Shown here: one piece after another, positions 40,519 to 50,261 of the stretch
How positions within the stretch are numbered: the first letter of the stretch is position 1
Layout of the letters: every line of letters begins with the position of its first letter
NCBI GenBank assembly: GCA_024643725.1
Contig: JAHEMJ010000012.1
Coordinates: 186,001-250,000 of the forward strand
Direction: 5' to 3'
From: Crocinitomicaceae bacterium
GTDB taxonomy: Bacteria; Bacteroidota; Bacteroidia; Flavobacteriales_D; Crocinitomicaceae
Length of the DNA: 64,000 nucleotides
Notes under the pieces: generated by a model
Databases searched by the model: none
What the model was told of the DNA's origin: nothing
What the model saw: the letters and a program-made list of their open reading frames with translations, nothing else
Program-made: the position numbers and the translations under genes

Positions 40519-41793
40519 TTATAGGACATCTTGACCGATATCCTTGCGGTAATATGCACCGTCGTAGTTGATTTTTGAAATGGAATCGTAGGATTTTTCC
40601 AAAGCGGCATCCAAGTTTTTGCCATAGGATGTCACCGCAAGTACGCGTCCACCTGCTGTTAACACAGACGGTCCATCAGCGCTTGTTCCCGCATGGAAAA
40701 CGATGCTATCTACAATGCTATTTAAACCAAAAATGGATTTTCCTTTTTCGTAGTCACCAGGATAACCACCAGAGACCATCATCACAGTTGCAGCACTTTT
40801 ATCGATGAATTGAATGTCGCGTTCTGAAAGTGTATTACTTGCTACGCCTTCGAATAGATCGAGGATATCTGATTTCAATCTTGGAATAACCACCTCGGTT
40901 TCCGGGTCACCCATGCGGCAATTGTATTCAATGACAAATGGATCTCCTTTTACGTTGATGAGTCCGAAGAATACGAATCCTTTGTACGTAATGTTCTCTG
41001 ATTTTAGTCCTTTAATTGTTGGTACAATAATGCGGTTATGCACCTTATCCATGAAACTTGCGTCAGCAAATGGAACAGGAGAAATAGCACCCATTCCACC
41101 GGTGTTCAATCCGGTATCGCCTTCGCCAATTCGTTTGTAGTCTTTTGCCTCAGGTAAAAGTTTGAAAGATTCGCCATCTGTCAGGACGAAAACGGAAAGT
41201 TCAATTCCGTCTAAGAACTGCTCAATGACCACTTTGCTACTTGCTGCTCCGAATTTCTCATCGAGCAACATGCTTTTCAACTCTGCTTTCGCTTCCTGTA
41301 AATCCGTTAAAATCAACACGCCTTTCCCAGCAGCAAGTCCGTCTGCTTTCAACACGTATGGACCTTTCATTCCTTCTAAGAACGCTAATCCTTGAGAAAT
41401 GGTATCTGCCGTAAAGGTTCCGTATTTCGCGGTAGGGATCGCATGGCGGGACATAAATGCTTTTGCAAAGTCCTTGCTTCCTTCTAATTGTGCGCCAAAT
41501 TGACTTGGACCGATGACACCAACTTTTTTCAATTGTTCATCGGCTTGGAAGAAATCGTAGATTCCTTTCACCAATGGTTCTTCCGGACCAACGATGACCA
41601 TGTCGATTTGTTGTTCAAGTACAAATGTTCGGATTCCATCGAAATCGGTTGGAGATAAATCGATGTTTTTCCCATGTTTTTTTGTTCCTGCATTTCCAGG
41701 AGCAATGAATAAATCATCTAAAATGGAACTTTGAGCAATTTTCCATGCTAATGCATGTTCACGTCCACCAGAACCTAATAAAAGTACTTTCAT
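40519..41793 (-). CDS. purD: Phosphoribosylamine-glycine ligase
   Basis: MKVLLLGSGGREHALAWKIAQS, APGNAGT, VGPEEPLVKGIYDFF, KADGLAAGKGV, NTGGMGAISPVPF, EYNCRMGDPETEVVIPRLKSD. Confidence 0.97.
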   Translation of the reverse strand: MKVLLLGSGGREHALAWKIAQSSILDDLFIAPGNAGTKKHGKNIDLSPTDFDGIRTFVLEQQIDMVIVGPEEPLVKGIYDFFQADEQLKKVGVIGPSQFGAQLEGSKDFAKAFMSRHAIPTAKYGTFTADTISQGLAFLEGMKGPYVLKADGLAAGKGVLILTDLQEAKAELKSMLLDEKFGAASSKVVIEQFLDGIELSVFVLTDGESFKLLPEAKDYKRIGEGDTGLNTGGMGAISPVPFADASFMDKVHNRIIVPTIKGLKSENITYKGFVFFGLINVKGDPFVIEYNCRMGDPETEVVIPRLKSDILDLFEGVASNTLSERDIQFIDKSAATVMMVSGGYPGDYEKGKSIFGLNSIVDSIVFHAGTSADGPSVLTAGGRVLAVTSYGKNLDAALEKSYDSISKINYDGAYYRKDIGQDVL

Positions 41794-42479
41794 GAACAGT
41801 GATTTAATATCGATTCAAAAATGCGTACACCATCGGTGTTTCCTAAATGAAGATCAGCGGCACGTTCAGGGTGCGGCATCATTCCGAACACATTTTTTTG
41901 TTTGTTGCTAATTCCAGCGATGGAATGCAAAGATCCATTTGGATTTGCTTCATCTGATATCAATCCTGCTTCGTCACAGTAGTGAAACAATACTTGATCG
42001 TTGTCTTGAATGCTTTTAATGGTGTCATCGGAAGCAAAAAAACGTCCTTCACCATGCGCGATTGGAATTTTATATGCTTGACTCATGTTTAAGTCCATGC
42101 TTGGCGCTGCACTTAAACTAGCTGGTTTCAAATGCACATTTTTACAGATGAATTTCTGTGTGTTGTTGTGAAGCAAAGCTCCTTCTAACAAACCGGACTC
42201 TGTCAAAATTTGAAATCCGTTACAAATCCCCATTACGTAACCACCGCGATCAGCATGACGCATGACCTCTGTCATAATTGGAGAGAATTTCGCAATGGCT
42301 CCAGAACGAAGGTAATCCCCGTAGGAAAAACCTCCAGGAATGATGACCATATCCACATTTTTCAAATCTGTATCCTTATGCCACAAATGTTCCACTTGTT
42401 GTCCCATCATCTCTTGCAAAACATAAATCATGTCTTGATCGCAATTTGATCCGGGAAACGTTACAACTCCAAATTTCAT
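41790..42479 (-). CDS. purQ: Phosphoribosylformylglycinamidine synthase subunit PurQ
   Basis: FGVVTFPGSNCDQDMIYVL, PGGFSYGDYLRSGAIAKFSP, VMGICNGFQILTESGLLEGAL, GMMPHPERA. Confidence 0.95.
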   Translation of the reverse strand: MKFGVVTFPGSNCDQDMIYVLQEMMGQQVEHLWHKDTDLKNVDMVIIPGGFSYGDYLRSGAIAKFSPIMTEVMRHADRGGYVMGICNGFQILTESGLLEGALLHNNTQKFICKNVHLKPASLSAAPSMDLNMSQAYKIPIAHGEGRFFASDDTIKSIQDNDQVLFHYCDEAGLISDEANPNGSLHSIAGISNKQKNVFGMMPHPERAADLHLGNTDGVRIFESILNHCS

Positions 42480-42520
42480 CTTACTAGGTTATTATCGTTC
42501 AAAATTAATCATTTAAACTG

Positions 42521-43486
42521 CTACTCTGTGAAGCTGATAAAAAATTTCACAAAGGAATACAGCAGTGTAATGTAGAAAAAGATGCTTGCAAGGATTCCTG
42601 ATCGCTTGCTCAGAAATGCATAGGTTAAAAAGTAGGTAAGTGGAATTATCGCTAAGGATAAATACACCAATGATCCACTAAAGAAAAAATCAACGCTCCC
42701 AAGTAAAATGAAAAAGGCGAATAAGAGTCCGAGCATTTGAATTTGTTTTTTCAAACGCAATGAGGATTTCAATAATCTTGCCCCAAGACTGAAAAGGCTG
42801 ATAAACAACAACGCAGCAAATAATCCAACAACTGGATAATTGTTAAGCGCTTGCTGATAATTATGCATGTTCCAATTCGGCAATAACCAGGAAAAACCAA
42901 GTTGATTGGTAAAGAACAAATAGCTGAAATAGTAAATTAATGGAACGCTTATTCCTGCTAGACATAGGAAAAGTTCACGCCAGATGAATGGACGAATGAC
43001 CACGATCATCATCAATATAAAAGGAATTACGGGAAGCAAGTAGGGTAGAAATATAATGCCTAGACTGGATAATAGACCGGCATTAAACACCACCATTTTT
43101 CCATCTGAATTCTGTTTTAATTGGAAGAGGACACTCATTGTCAAAATGATAACTAAATGCGCCAATAAGCTTCCGTCAAAGGAATTAAGTGGGATAAACA
43201 TTGGAGTCAATACCACGTAGATCAAACTGATGATATAGGTGTTTTTATCAAGGAATTCGTGACTATTGAACACGGCATTTAACAATACGGCATTCAAAAG
43301 AATGAGAAGTGACTGAATAATGTAAGATGCGACACTTCCAATATTGACACCGTGAAAAAAAAGTCCGTCAGCACGTAGGGTGGGACTCACCTGTAGTCCT
43401 AGAATGGACGCAAGGGCGTAAACACCAACAATGAATGGCAATAAAAATAACACCCCAGTTCGGTTGTCTAAAAACAGTCGAATCAT
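42521..43486 (-). CDS. Multi-TM membrane protein (DUF6427-like)
   Basis: 321 aa, about 9-10 hydrophobic segments; MIRLFLDNRTGVLFLLPFIVGVYAL. Confidence 0.65.
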   Translation of the reverse strand: MIRLFLDNRTGVLFLLPFIVGVYALASILGLQVSPTLRADGLFFHGVNIGSVASYIIQSLLILLNAVLLNAVFNSHEFLDKNTYIISLIYVVLTPMFIPLNSFDGSLLAHLVIILTMSVLFQLKQNSDGKMVVFNAGLLSSLGIIFLPYLLPVIPFILMMIVVIRPFIWRELFLCLAGISVPLIYYFSYLFFTNQLGFSWLLPNWNMHNYQQALNNYPVVGLFAALLFISLFSLGARLLKSSLRLKKQIQMLGLLFAFFILLGSVDFFFSGSLVYLSLAIIPLTYFLTYAFLSKRSGILASIFFYITLLYSFVKFFISFTE

Positions 43487-43612
43487 AGAACGAAGTTACT
43501 TTTTTCTGACGGGTACAATGTATGATTGTGAATAACTCGACGCATTTGTTCAAAATGACTTATTTAACGAGAAATTAATTTTGTTTTGATTCTCATTTTT
43601 CGCTAAAAATGA

Positions 43613-43620
43613 TATATTTG
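43613..43620 (+). promoter_or_regulatory. -7 promoter element TATATTTG upstream of the DksA-like gene
   Basis: TAnnTTTG with TTTG at 43585-43588 (spacing 24). Confidence 0.5.
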
Positions 43621-43654
43621 CTTTCCTCAACAAGCGAGGACGAATTGAAAGAAT

Positions 43655-44041
43655 ATGGCTATGAATAAGGAAAAAAACAGATACTCAGATGCGGATCTTG
43701 AAGAATTCAAGGAACTCATTTTACATAAATTGGCGGAAGCACATGTAGATTATAAATTGTTGGTTGGTTCGCTGTCTCACAATGACGACCACGGAACAGA
43801 TGATACGGGCAGAACTTTCAATATGATGGAGGATGGATCTGAGACCTTGTCACGAGAAGAAGTTGCTCAATTGGCAGCTCGTCAAGAAAAATTCATTCAA
43901 AGCCTTCAGGCTGCTTTGGTGCGAATTGAGAATAAAACGTACGGAATTTGCCGTGTGAATGGAACACTTATCCCAAAAGCACGTTTGCGTTTGGTGCCTC
44001 ACGCAACCATGAGTATTGACGCAAAAAATGCGCAAAAATAG
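43655..44041 (+). CDS. TraR/DksA family transcriptional regulator-like protein
   Basis: GICRVNGTLIPKARLRLVPHATMSIDAKN C-terminus typical of Bacteroidota TraR/DksA-like proteins; lacks the four-Cys zinc finger. Confidence 0.82.
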   Translation: MAMNKEKNRYSDADLEEFKELILHKLAEAHVDYKLLVGSLSHNDDHGTDDTGRTFNMMEDGSETLSREEVAQLAARQEKFIQSLQAALVRIENKTYGICRVNGTLIPKARLRLVPHATMSIDAKNAQK

Positions 44042-44709
44042 TGAGGAAAAAACTGACGATTGTTTTCGTAGTAGTTCTGTTGTTGTTGATTTTGGATCAA
44101 CTCATCAAGATTTACATTAAATCAAGTTTTGAACCTGGGCAAACCAATGCACTTTTCGGAGATTGGTTTTTGTTGCATTACATTGAGAATCCGGGTATGG
44201 CCTTTGGGACCACCTTTGGCACTGGTATTTGGCACAAACTTGCGTTGAGTATTTTTCGGTTCATTGCTATTGGATTTCTGATCTATTACCTTGTAAAACA
44301 AGCGAAGAAAAACACTTCTTTAGAGTTCTTATTGGTCTTTGGGTTGATTCTCGCAGGTGCGGCGGGAAATTTGATTGATTCTATGTTTTACGATTTCTTT
44401 TTCCCTTTAAATCCATGTGATTCGTTCAATCAAATGCCGGGTTCGGGCATTAAGGCTGTTTGTTCGGACTACGGTTTTAACTATCCGGTGGAACTACGTC
44501 ACCAAGGATTTATGTTAGGAAGTGTGGTGGATATGTTTCAATTTAATGTCAATTGGCCACAATGGGTGCCTGTATTAGGTGGACAACAAATTTTTCCAGC
44601 TATTTGGAATTTGGCAGATGCATGCATTTCAACGGGAGTTATCCTCATTCTCATTCGTCAACGCACCTATTTCCCAAAGAAAAAACAAGCAGAGGAAACC
44701 ACTGTTTAG
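44041..44709 (+). CDS. lspA: Lipoprotein signal peptidase
   Basis: GTG start; DQLIKIYIKSSF, NPGMAFG, GNLIDSMFYDFFFP, FNLADACIS-like WNLADACISTGVILIL catalytic Asp motifs. Confidence 0.93.
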   Translation: MRKKLTIVFVVVLLLLILDQLIKIYIKSSFEPGQTNALFGDWFLLHYIENPGMAFGTTFGTGIWHKLALSIFRFIAIGFLIYYLVKQAKKNTSLEFLLVFGLILAGAAGNLIDSMFYDFFFPLNPCDSFNQMPGSGIKAVCSDYGFNYPVELRHQGFMLGSVVDMFQFNVNWPQWVPVLGGQQIFPAIWNLADACISTGVILILIRQRTYFPKKKQAEETTV

Positions 44710-47183
44710 AAATTCCACTTCATGTTTCGGTCGTCCAAAATGGCGAAGGACACTTTCCAATTGAAGGTTGGTTTGATGTGATTTCCATCGGAAATAACAC
44801 CGTAAATCCCTACGCGAAGACGTCTTCTTGACATTTTAAAGTTGCGTTCGAGTCCACCAAGAACTTCGTAATGTTGCCAGTTGTGTTCCAAAATGTACAT
44901 CGCTCCTGCACCAGCAACAAGTCCAATTCTCGTTTTCTTGAAGTACGGGATTTTGTTTAATATGGCACCGTTGTCGTGATGCACAACGTGGGCTTGAAAA
45001 ACATAGTTTGTAGTGGGTAAAGTTGTGTCTAATCCTTGAAACGAATAGAGTGGATTGGAAAACCAAATGGGATCACTTCTACGTTGGTACTTGTAGTCTG
45101 GATTATACAGGTGTCGAGCGCTCAAGAATTTCCCAACTGAAATGCGGTAATTCATGGTTCCAAGAGTGGAAATTTTAAACGATTGCATGGCGTCGAATTG
45201 CAAGTATTCATGATCGACATCACTGCCAAATAATTTTGGAATTCCGCGTTCGTAATTCACGCTAAATGTTGGCCATGCGGAACCTAATACCACTTTTTTA
45301 TGTGGTTCTCTCATGTATTTTTGCTTAGGAGTATAGCTGAATCCTAAATAACCAATAAGTGCTTGATACGGCTGAAACGCGGTCGGATCATTATTCGGAA
45401 TGATGTTGTCAATCGCGTTTAAAAATTGAAAGTCACTTAAACTTCGTCGTTCGCTAAATCCTAACGAAGAGTAGGCGTAGAAACCATTGAATAGTTCGTA
45501 GTCGCAGGACAAGGTCATTTTTGTGGCTTCAATGAAATTGTCGCGTTTGTAAATTTGTGTGATGGCGTCATAACCACGAATGACATCAAAATCATGGTTG
45601 ATTGCGAAACGAACAAATCCAAAATGAAATGGATCGAACCGATAGCGCCACCAAGTATCTCCTTTGATGTCCTTGTTTAAAAATCCATAGGAAATGCGCG
45701 AATAGGATTCCAACGATCGCTCATCTTTCCATTTTTTAAAGTAGTCGAAACTTGGATTCAAGCGTGGACCACCAATCCCAAAAGGCTGAATGAGTGTTGC
45801 TGCGGAACCTAAACTCCATTGATATTTGAGGTCTCTGTTGCGGTGATCGACACCAAACCACAAAATTTTAAGTGCCGTTATTTTATTGAAAACAGCATCG
45901 ACCGAATCCAAGTATTCCTTACGATTGTAGTAATCCCTTATGCTATCCTTGATGATGATAAAGCGTTGTTCTTCCGGACTTAAACTTGTTTGACGCGCAG
46001 TTGACCAATAACTAGAATCACGTTCATAGGCATCTTGCGTGGTGACGGCTACTTCCGTGTTAAAAAACTTCTTGCCAAAATTCGGATCAAAATTGTAATT
46101 GTTAAAGGTTGCAGTGGTTTGACAAACCGATGTTTCATTCTTGTATTTTACACCGTAGTTGAGGATTTGTTTGTCCAATACACACAGGGTGTCGCCAACA
46201 ATCGAATACGTTTGCTCAATTTGAAAATGATCGTAAATCAACAAGTTACCTTTATTCATGGTTAATTGCAGTTTTTGAATCAAAAACAAAGAGTCAATCA
46301 CATAGATGTATCCTTCTAAAGTGGTGGTAGCGGTGTTTCGTGGAATGATTTTAATCTTACAAATGGTTAAGCCATTTTCCTCATAGGTTTCTTCTAAACG
46401 ATATTTGTAAGACAGAATACCAGGGACAGAAATCGGCGAGCTCACTGGGGTTTGATGTAAATCATCCAAATGCAAGAGATTCTCAAAGAAGTTGAAATTG
46501 GATTTTACGGTAGTCGTGTAATACAAGGATTGAGCAGTTCCATGCAATGAATATGCGTTTCGAATTTCTTTGACTTTATTTCCGGGGGCGTAATTCCGGG
46601 ACAATTGCACTTCGAGTAAATTCATGTTATCGACCCAAGCAGGCGCTTTCGGAAGTGACGATTCGAGTGGGTCCGCATCTTTCGGATTTTCATCCGCTTT
46701 TTCTTCTTTTTTCTTCGGGGTTTTTTCTTTGATGTCTCTGTTTTCAGTTGCTTTGATATAGACATCAACAGAATGTGGATAGTTCCATGGATTCATTTGG
46801 TCGCGTTTTTCGACCACTTTCAACATGATTTCACGTCCAACATTCGTTCGTTTCGTGTTGATGACAACTTCGTGGTAATCCTGCGCTTTTTCTGGAAAAA
46901 GCTGCACGTCTCGTTGTAAATCAATGTTACTGATGGAAACATAGGTTTCGCGGTCTTGGAATCCAGTAGCGGTAACGACCAAGAAATATTCACCTGGCAT
47001 CAGCGAAAGTTCGAATTTTCCTTCCGAGTTGGCTACCGTACGTTGATCTGCTGTGTTTTTAACGAAAATCGTTGCAAAAGGAATCGGTGCTTTTCGCTCA
47101 TCAAAAACTGTCCCCCGAACGAAGTTCTGTGCGGAAAGTGTACAGGCAAGAAAGAGGCTCACGAAAAGCAGAAGTGATTTCAT
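44706..47183 (-). CDS. DUF5686 / carboxypeptidase-regulatory-like domain outer membrane protein
   Basis: FVRGTVFDERKAPIPFATIFVKNTADQRTVANSEGKFELSL; large barrel-like C-terminus. Start re-set from 47198. Confidence 0.85.
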   Translation of the reverse strand: MKSLLLFVSLFLACTLSAQNFVRGTVFDERKAPIPFATIFVKNTADQRTVANSEGKFELSLMPGEYFLVVTATGFQDRETYVSISNIDLQRDVQLFPEKAQDYHEVVINTKRTNVGREIMLKVVEKRDQMNPWNYPHSVDVYIKATENRDIKEKTPKKKEEKADENPKDADPLESSLPKAPAWVDNMNLLEVQLSRNYAPGNKVKEIRNAYSLHGTAQSLYYTTTVKSNFNFFENLLHLDDLHQTPVSSPISVPGILSYKYRLEETYEENGLTICKIKIIPRNTATTTLEGYIYVIDSLFLIQKLQLTMNKGNLLIYDHFQIEQTYSIVGDTLCVLDKQILNYGVKYKNETSVCQTTATFNNYNFDPNFGKKFFNTEVAVTTQDAYERDSSYWSTARQTSLSPEEQRFIIIKDSIRDYYNRKEYLDSVDAVFNKITALKILWFGVDHRNRDLKYQWSLGSAATLIQPFGIGGPRLNPSFDYFKKWKDERSLESYSRISYGFLNKDIKGDTWWRYRFDPFHFGFVRFAINHDFDVIRGYDAITQIYKRDNFIEATKMTLSCDYELFNGFYAYSSLGFSERRSLSDFQFLNAIDNIIPNNDPTAFQPYQALIGYLGFSYTPKQKYMREPHKKVVLGSAWPTFSVNYERGIPKLFGSDVDHEYLQFDAMQSFKISTLGTMNYRISVGKFLSARHLYNPDYKYQRRSDPIWFSNPLYSFQGLDTTLPTTNYVFQAHVVHHDNGAILNKIPYFKKTRIGLVAGAGAMYILEHNWQHYEVLGGLERNFKMSRRRLRVGIYGVISDGNHIKPTFNWKVSFAILDDRNMKWNF

Positions 47184-47231
47184 ATGGATATAAGACAACT
47201 AAAAGCCAGTTTTGTTACAAAAATACAACAA

Positions 47232-47462
47232 CTATTCGGCCTCATTGTTGTTCGCTTGATCCTTCATGAATTGCGTATGATTGCCCATTCTTTTCATCAT
47301 CCAGCGTTTCACAAAGAAAGTAGCCAATGCAACAAAAGAGAAGACATAATTGGATACGTATTTCTCAAATCCTTCTGTGATGCATAGATAGGTCACGGAA
47401 ACAAACGTTACGGTTGCAACAGCTAACCAAAAGTAACTCATGATGGTATTGTACAGTTTCAT
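47232..47462 (-). CDS. Small two-TM hypothetical membrane protein
   Basis: MKLYNTIMSYFWLAVATVTFVSVTYL...YVFSFVALATFFVKRWMMKRM; directly downstream of lptC (1-nt gap). Confidence 0.65.
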   Translation of the reverse strand: MKLYNTIMSYFWLAVATVTFVSVTYLCITEGFEKYVSNYVFSFVALATFFVKRWMMKRMGNHTQFMKDQANNNEAE

Positions 47463-47463
47463 A

Positions 47464-48033
47464 TTAATTTATTTCAAGTTCTTTATCAATCACGATGTGT
47501 CCAACGGGCTTGATTAATTCGTATTTACTAAAATCTTGTTTGGTTCGAATTCCTTCTCCGAAAATAGTTCCTTTGGGTGAACGGACGACGACGCTCGATT
47601 GAGAGTAAATCGAACTGTCTTTTTGATTCCAAAACAAGGCTTCAGTTTCCAAGGTTTGTTTTTTCTGATAGTTGTATAATCGAACTGAATCTTTTACCAT
47701 TAAGGTGCCTTTTGTGTAGTTGATTTCGCCGTATAACGCGGTAAGTTTGGAAACGATTTCTCCTTTTTCGTTGAAAAAATGGACTTTCAAGCTATCTTTT
47801 ATCTTGGTAATTTCTTCTTTTCCTCGAAAGGTTTCAGCGAGACTCGCAAAAATTTCAACGCGCGCATAGCCTTCATCCGAATAAATCATCTTGAGGTTTT
47901 TGGTCGTTTCGTCTGGGGAGTGAACGTCAAAACTGATGCGTTCAATGGCTTCGATGTCATTCTCACAGGAATTCATTCCTGTCCAAATGAAAAGGAGCAA
48001 TCCGATTAATCCAATTTTCTTTGTCTGAACCAC
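47464..48033 (-). CDS. lptC: LPS export ABC transporter periplasmic protein LptC
   Basis: MKNSCEND lipobox-like start; MIYSDEGYARVEIFASLAET...FFNEKGEIVSKLTALYGEINYTKGTLMVKDSVRLYNYQKKQTLETEALFWNQKDSSIYSQSSVVVRSPKGTIFGEGIRTKQDFSKYEL typical LptC repeat. Confidence 0.85.
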   Translation of the reverse strand: MVQTKKIGLIGLLLFIWTGMNSCENDIEAIERISFDVHSPDETTKNLKMIYSDEGYARVEIFASLAETFRGKEEITKIKDSLKVHFFNEKGEIVSKLTALYGEINYTKGTLMVKDSVRLYNYQKKQTLETEALFWNQKDSSIYSQSSVVVRSPKGTIFGEGIRTKQDFSKYELIKPVGHIVIDKELEIN

Positions 48034-49346
48034 TTTTCGAAGTTGGATGGAGCCAAAATTAGGCTGATGTTTAGTCCGGCAAATTGTTCTTGAATTCCAG
48101 TGCTTTGATTGCTGGTTCTTTTTCCAAGTGTAAAGCCAAAGTTTACAGAACTCGCTGACATTTGTGCTAAAATGGGAAGTCCGAGTCCAAAAGTCACGGC
48201 AGATTCTTCGTATTGAATGCCATTTTTACTGTACGGTAACGTTTGGGAATAGAAGCCTACCCGGTAAGTGATTTTCTCAAGTCCCTTTAGGGTAGCAATG
48301 TTTTCCATCATTTTTGTTTCAGGACTAAATTGCATACCGAATGACATGCGAGAAAAGTTTGTCATACCGAAATCCGGAACAAGATCCGTAGCGTCATGAC
48401 TCATGGATCCAAATTGACTATAGGAAGCCAATAAAGTCAACTTTGGATGAAGTACACGTGTTTGTCTTCTCAGACCAGGAAGTAATATGGCATAATTAAA
48501 ACCGAGTTGCAAAGACGAAGAATTCAAAATATGAATTCGGCTTCGGCTAAATGCTAAAGTATCATAAGTTGCAAGAGTGTTAATGTTTGAAGCTGTGTAG
48601 AATTCATCCTGGTAATATCCTGAAATTTTTTGGTTCGGTAAATAAACAGCACTTAGGGAAATTAAATGATTTTCGCCAAATTTCTGCTGAAAATAAGCAC
48701 CAAGTTCATAATGAAAGGAACGAATGATCATTGAATTTCGGTTCAATCCGCCTTGATTGCTTCCAGGGGCAATTAGTAATGATTGACGCTCATTGGCGAT
48801 GGTTCCAAATAAATAGGAAGCATTCCCACCGATGGATAGTTTCGTTTTTGGACGATAAACAAGGCCATATGAATATCCCATGAAAAGGTCTTGAATGGCA
48901 CCAGTGCCTTTATAGATGTATTTTAATGAGTCAAATCCTGTATAAGATTTGTCGATAATGGTGTATCCGCGAGAAGAGAATGGTTTCAATCCAAAGGCAA
49001 AACCCATTTGTTTTTTAATGCGCATCCCAATCGCAATATGATCTAACATGCCGGAAAAGGCAACCTGAGTCTTCGTTTGTTCTGAGTAGCTAGATAAGCG
49101 AGACTGAATTCCGTATGAATAGAGTGTATTTCCTTTTGATAGGGTATTGTATGTGGAGGGATTATAGAAATTTAAAACTGTCGAGTCAAAAATATTGATG
49201 GTGTTTTTTCCAAGGGCATCAAAAATCCCATGATTTCGAGCGGAACTTTCACCGAGTCCGTAGAAAGAGGCAGGCTCGTTTGTCGTGGACTGCGACCAAG
49301 TTAAAATACTCAAGAAAAGTAAAAGGAAACTAAATAGAATCTTCAT
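48006..49346 (-). CDS. Outer membrane beta-barrel protein (FadL/PorV-like), hypothetical
   Basis: Signal peptide; SFYGLGESSARNHGIFDALG...; GFAFGLKPFSSRGYTI; beta-barrel pattern. Confidence 0.75.
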   Translation of the reverse strand: MKILFSFLLLFLSILTWSQSTTNEPASFYGLGESSARNHGIFDALGKNTINIFDSTVLNFYNPSTYNTLSKGNTLYSYGIQSRLSSYSEQTKTQVAFSGMLDHIAIGMRIKKQMGFAFGLKPFSSRGYTIIDKSYTGFDSLKYIYKGTGAIQDLFMGYSYGLVYRPKTKLSIGGNASYLFGTIANERQSLLIAPGSNQGGLNRNSMIIRSFHYELGAYFQQKFGENHLISLSAVYLPNQKISGYYQDEFYTASNINTLATYDTLAFSRSRIHILNSSSLQLGFNYAILLPGLRRQTRVLHPKLTLLASYSQFGSMSHDATDLVPDFGMTNFSRMSFGMQFSPETKMMENIATLKGLEKITYRVGFYSQTLPYSKNGIQYEESAVTFGLGLPILAQMSASSVNFGFTLGKRTSNQSTGIQEQFAGLNISLILAPSNFEKWFRQRKLD

Positions 49347-50058
49347 TCAGACGGTAAATTTCTAGAATTCCTTCTAGGGTTAAATGTTCAAGTGCAAAGA
49401 TGTTACTTTTTTGGCCGAAATCAAAATATCGGGCATCTCCACCGGTAAGATAGATCATTAAATTTGGGTAGCTCTTTTCGTAACGCGCTATCAGTTGCTC
49501 AATTTCAGAAGTCCATCCATGAAAAACACCACTTTCAATTGATTCTTGTGTACTTTTTCCAATGAAGGAAGCGTTTACATTGGTCCGAATAAAAGGCAGC
49601 TTAGCCGTGAAAGATTGAAGTGCTTTTGCTCGCATGTTTAATCCCGGGGAAATTGATCCACCTTCATAGTTTTGGTCTGCATCCACAAAGTCAAATTTGA
49701 TGCAAGTACCTAAATCGACAATGAGCTTTGGATGTCCAGCTTCTTTATTCACAATCCCAGCAACGTTGCATAAGCGATCAATTCCAAGAGTTTCAGGTGT
49801 GAGATAGTTCATTTTAAACGGAAGTTTCAATGCTGAATGGATGTAAACGACCTTCGTAAAAAAATCTTCAAGCTGAGTTCGCCATCCTTCTTCAATGACA
49901 GACGAAACGATAACAGGATAGTTACTATTCAGTTGATTCCATGGAAAGTCATTCAGAGCGAAGCGTTTAATTTCGGATAATTGTCCATTAATTACTTCGC
50001 ATAATTTCACCTGGGTGTTACCGGCGTCAAGTAAATAGGCACATTTCTCATTGGACAT
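49330..50058 (-). CDS. coaX: Type III pantothenate kinase
   Basis: LLDAGNTQVKLCEV, TPETLGIDRLCNVAGIV, LIVDLGTCIKFDFVD, GGSISPGLNMRAKAL, YLTGGDARYFD. Confidence 0.95.
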   Translation of the reverse strand: MSNEKCAYLLDAGNTQVKLCEVINGQLSEIKRFALNDFPWNQLNSNYPVIVSSVIEEGWRTQLEDFFTKVVYIHSALKLPFKMNYLTPETLGIDRLCNVAGIVNKEAGHPKLIVDLGTCIKFDFVDADQNYEGGSISPGLNMRAKALQSFTAKLPFIRTNVNASFIGKSTQESIESGVFHGWTSEIEQLIARYEKSYPNLMIYLTGGDARYFDFGQKSNIFALEHLTLEGILEIYRLNEDSI

Positions 50059-50099
50059 AAAACAAAGTTAAGCACCTTTCAAAGAAATTTACCTTAGTT

Positions 50100-50132
50100 T
50101 TTGAATAGAAATAAAAAAAAGTATTAAATTTG
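50100..50132 (+). promoter_or_regulatory. Bacteroidota-type promoter TTTG-N21-TAAATTTG for tRNA-Phe
   Basis: TTTG 50100-50103 and TAAATTTG 50125-50132, 14 nt upstream of the mature tRNA 5' end. Confidence 0.7.
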
Positions 50133-50146
50133 CCCCACCAATAGCT

Positions 50147-50219
50147 GGTGCCTTAGCTCAGTTGGTAGAGCAAAGGACTGAAAATCCTTGTGTCCCTGGT
50201 TCGATTCCTGGAGGCACCA
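50147..50219 (+). tRNA. tRNA-Phe (anticodon GAA)
   Basis: GGTGCCT acceptor pairing with AGGCACC, D-arm GCTCAGTTGGTAGAGC, anticodon loop CTGAAAA, T-arm GGTTCGATTCC; 73 nt, CCA not encoded. Confidence 0.96.
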
Positions 50220-50225
50220 CTAGCA

Positions 50226-50257
50226 AAAGCCTTGACGTGTTCGTCAGGGCTTTTTTT
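50226..50257 (+). terminator. Rho-independent terminator after tRNA-Phe
   Basis: AAAGCCTTGACG-TGTT-CGTCAGGGCTTTTTTT. Confidence 0.88.
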
Positions 50258-50261
50258 ATGA

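Noticed and set aside
39434-40534. 147-aa and 141-aa + strand ORFs
   Set aside because: Shadow ORFs antisense to the CNNM/CBS membrane protein; Ser/Met/Lys-rich artefactual composition.
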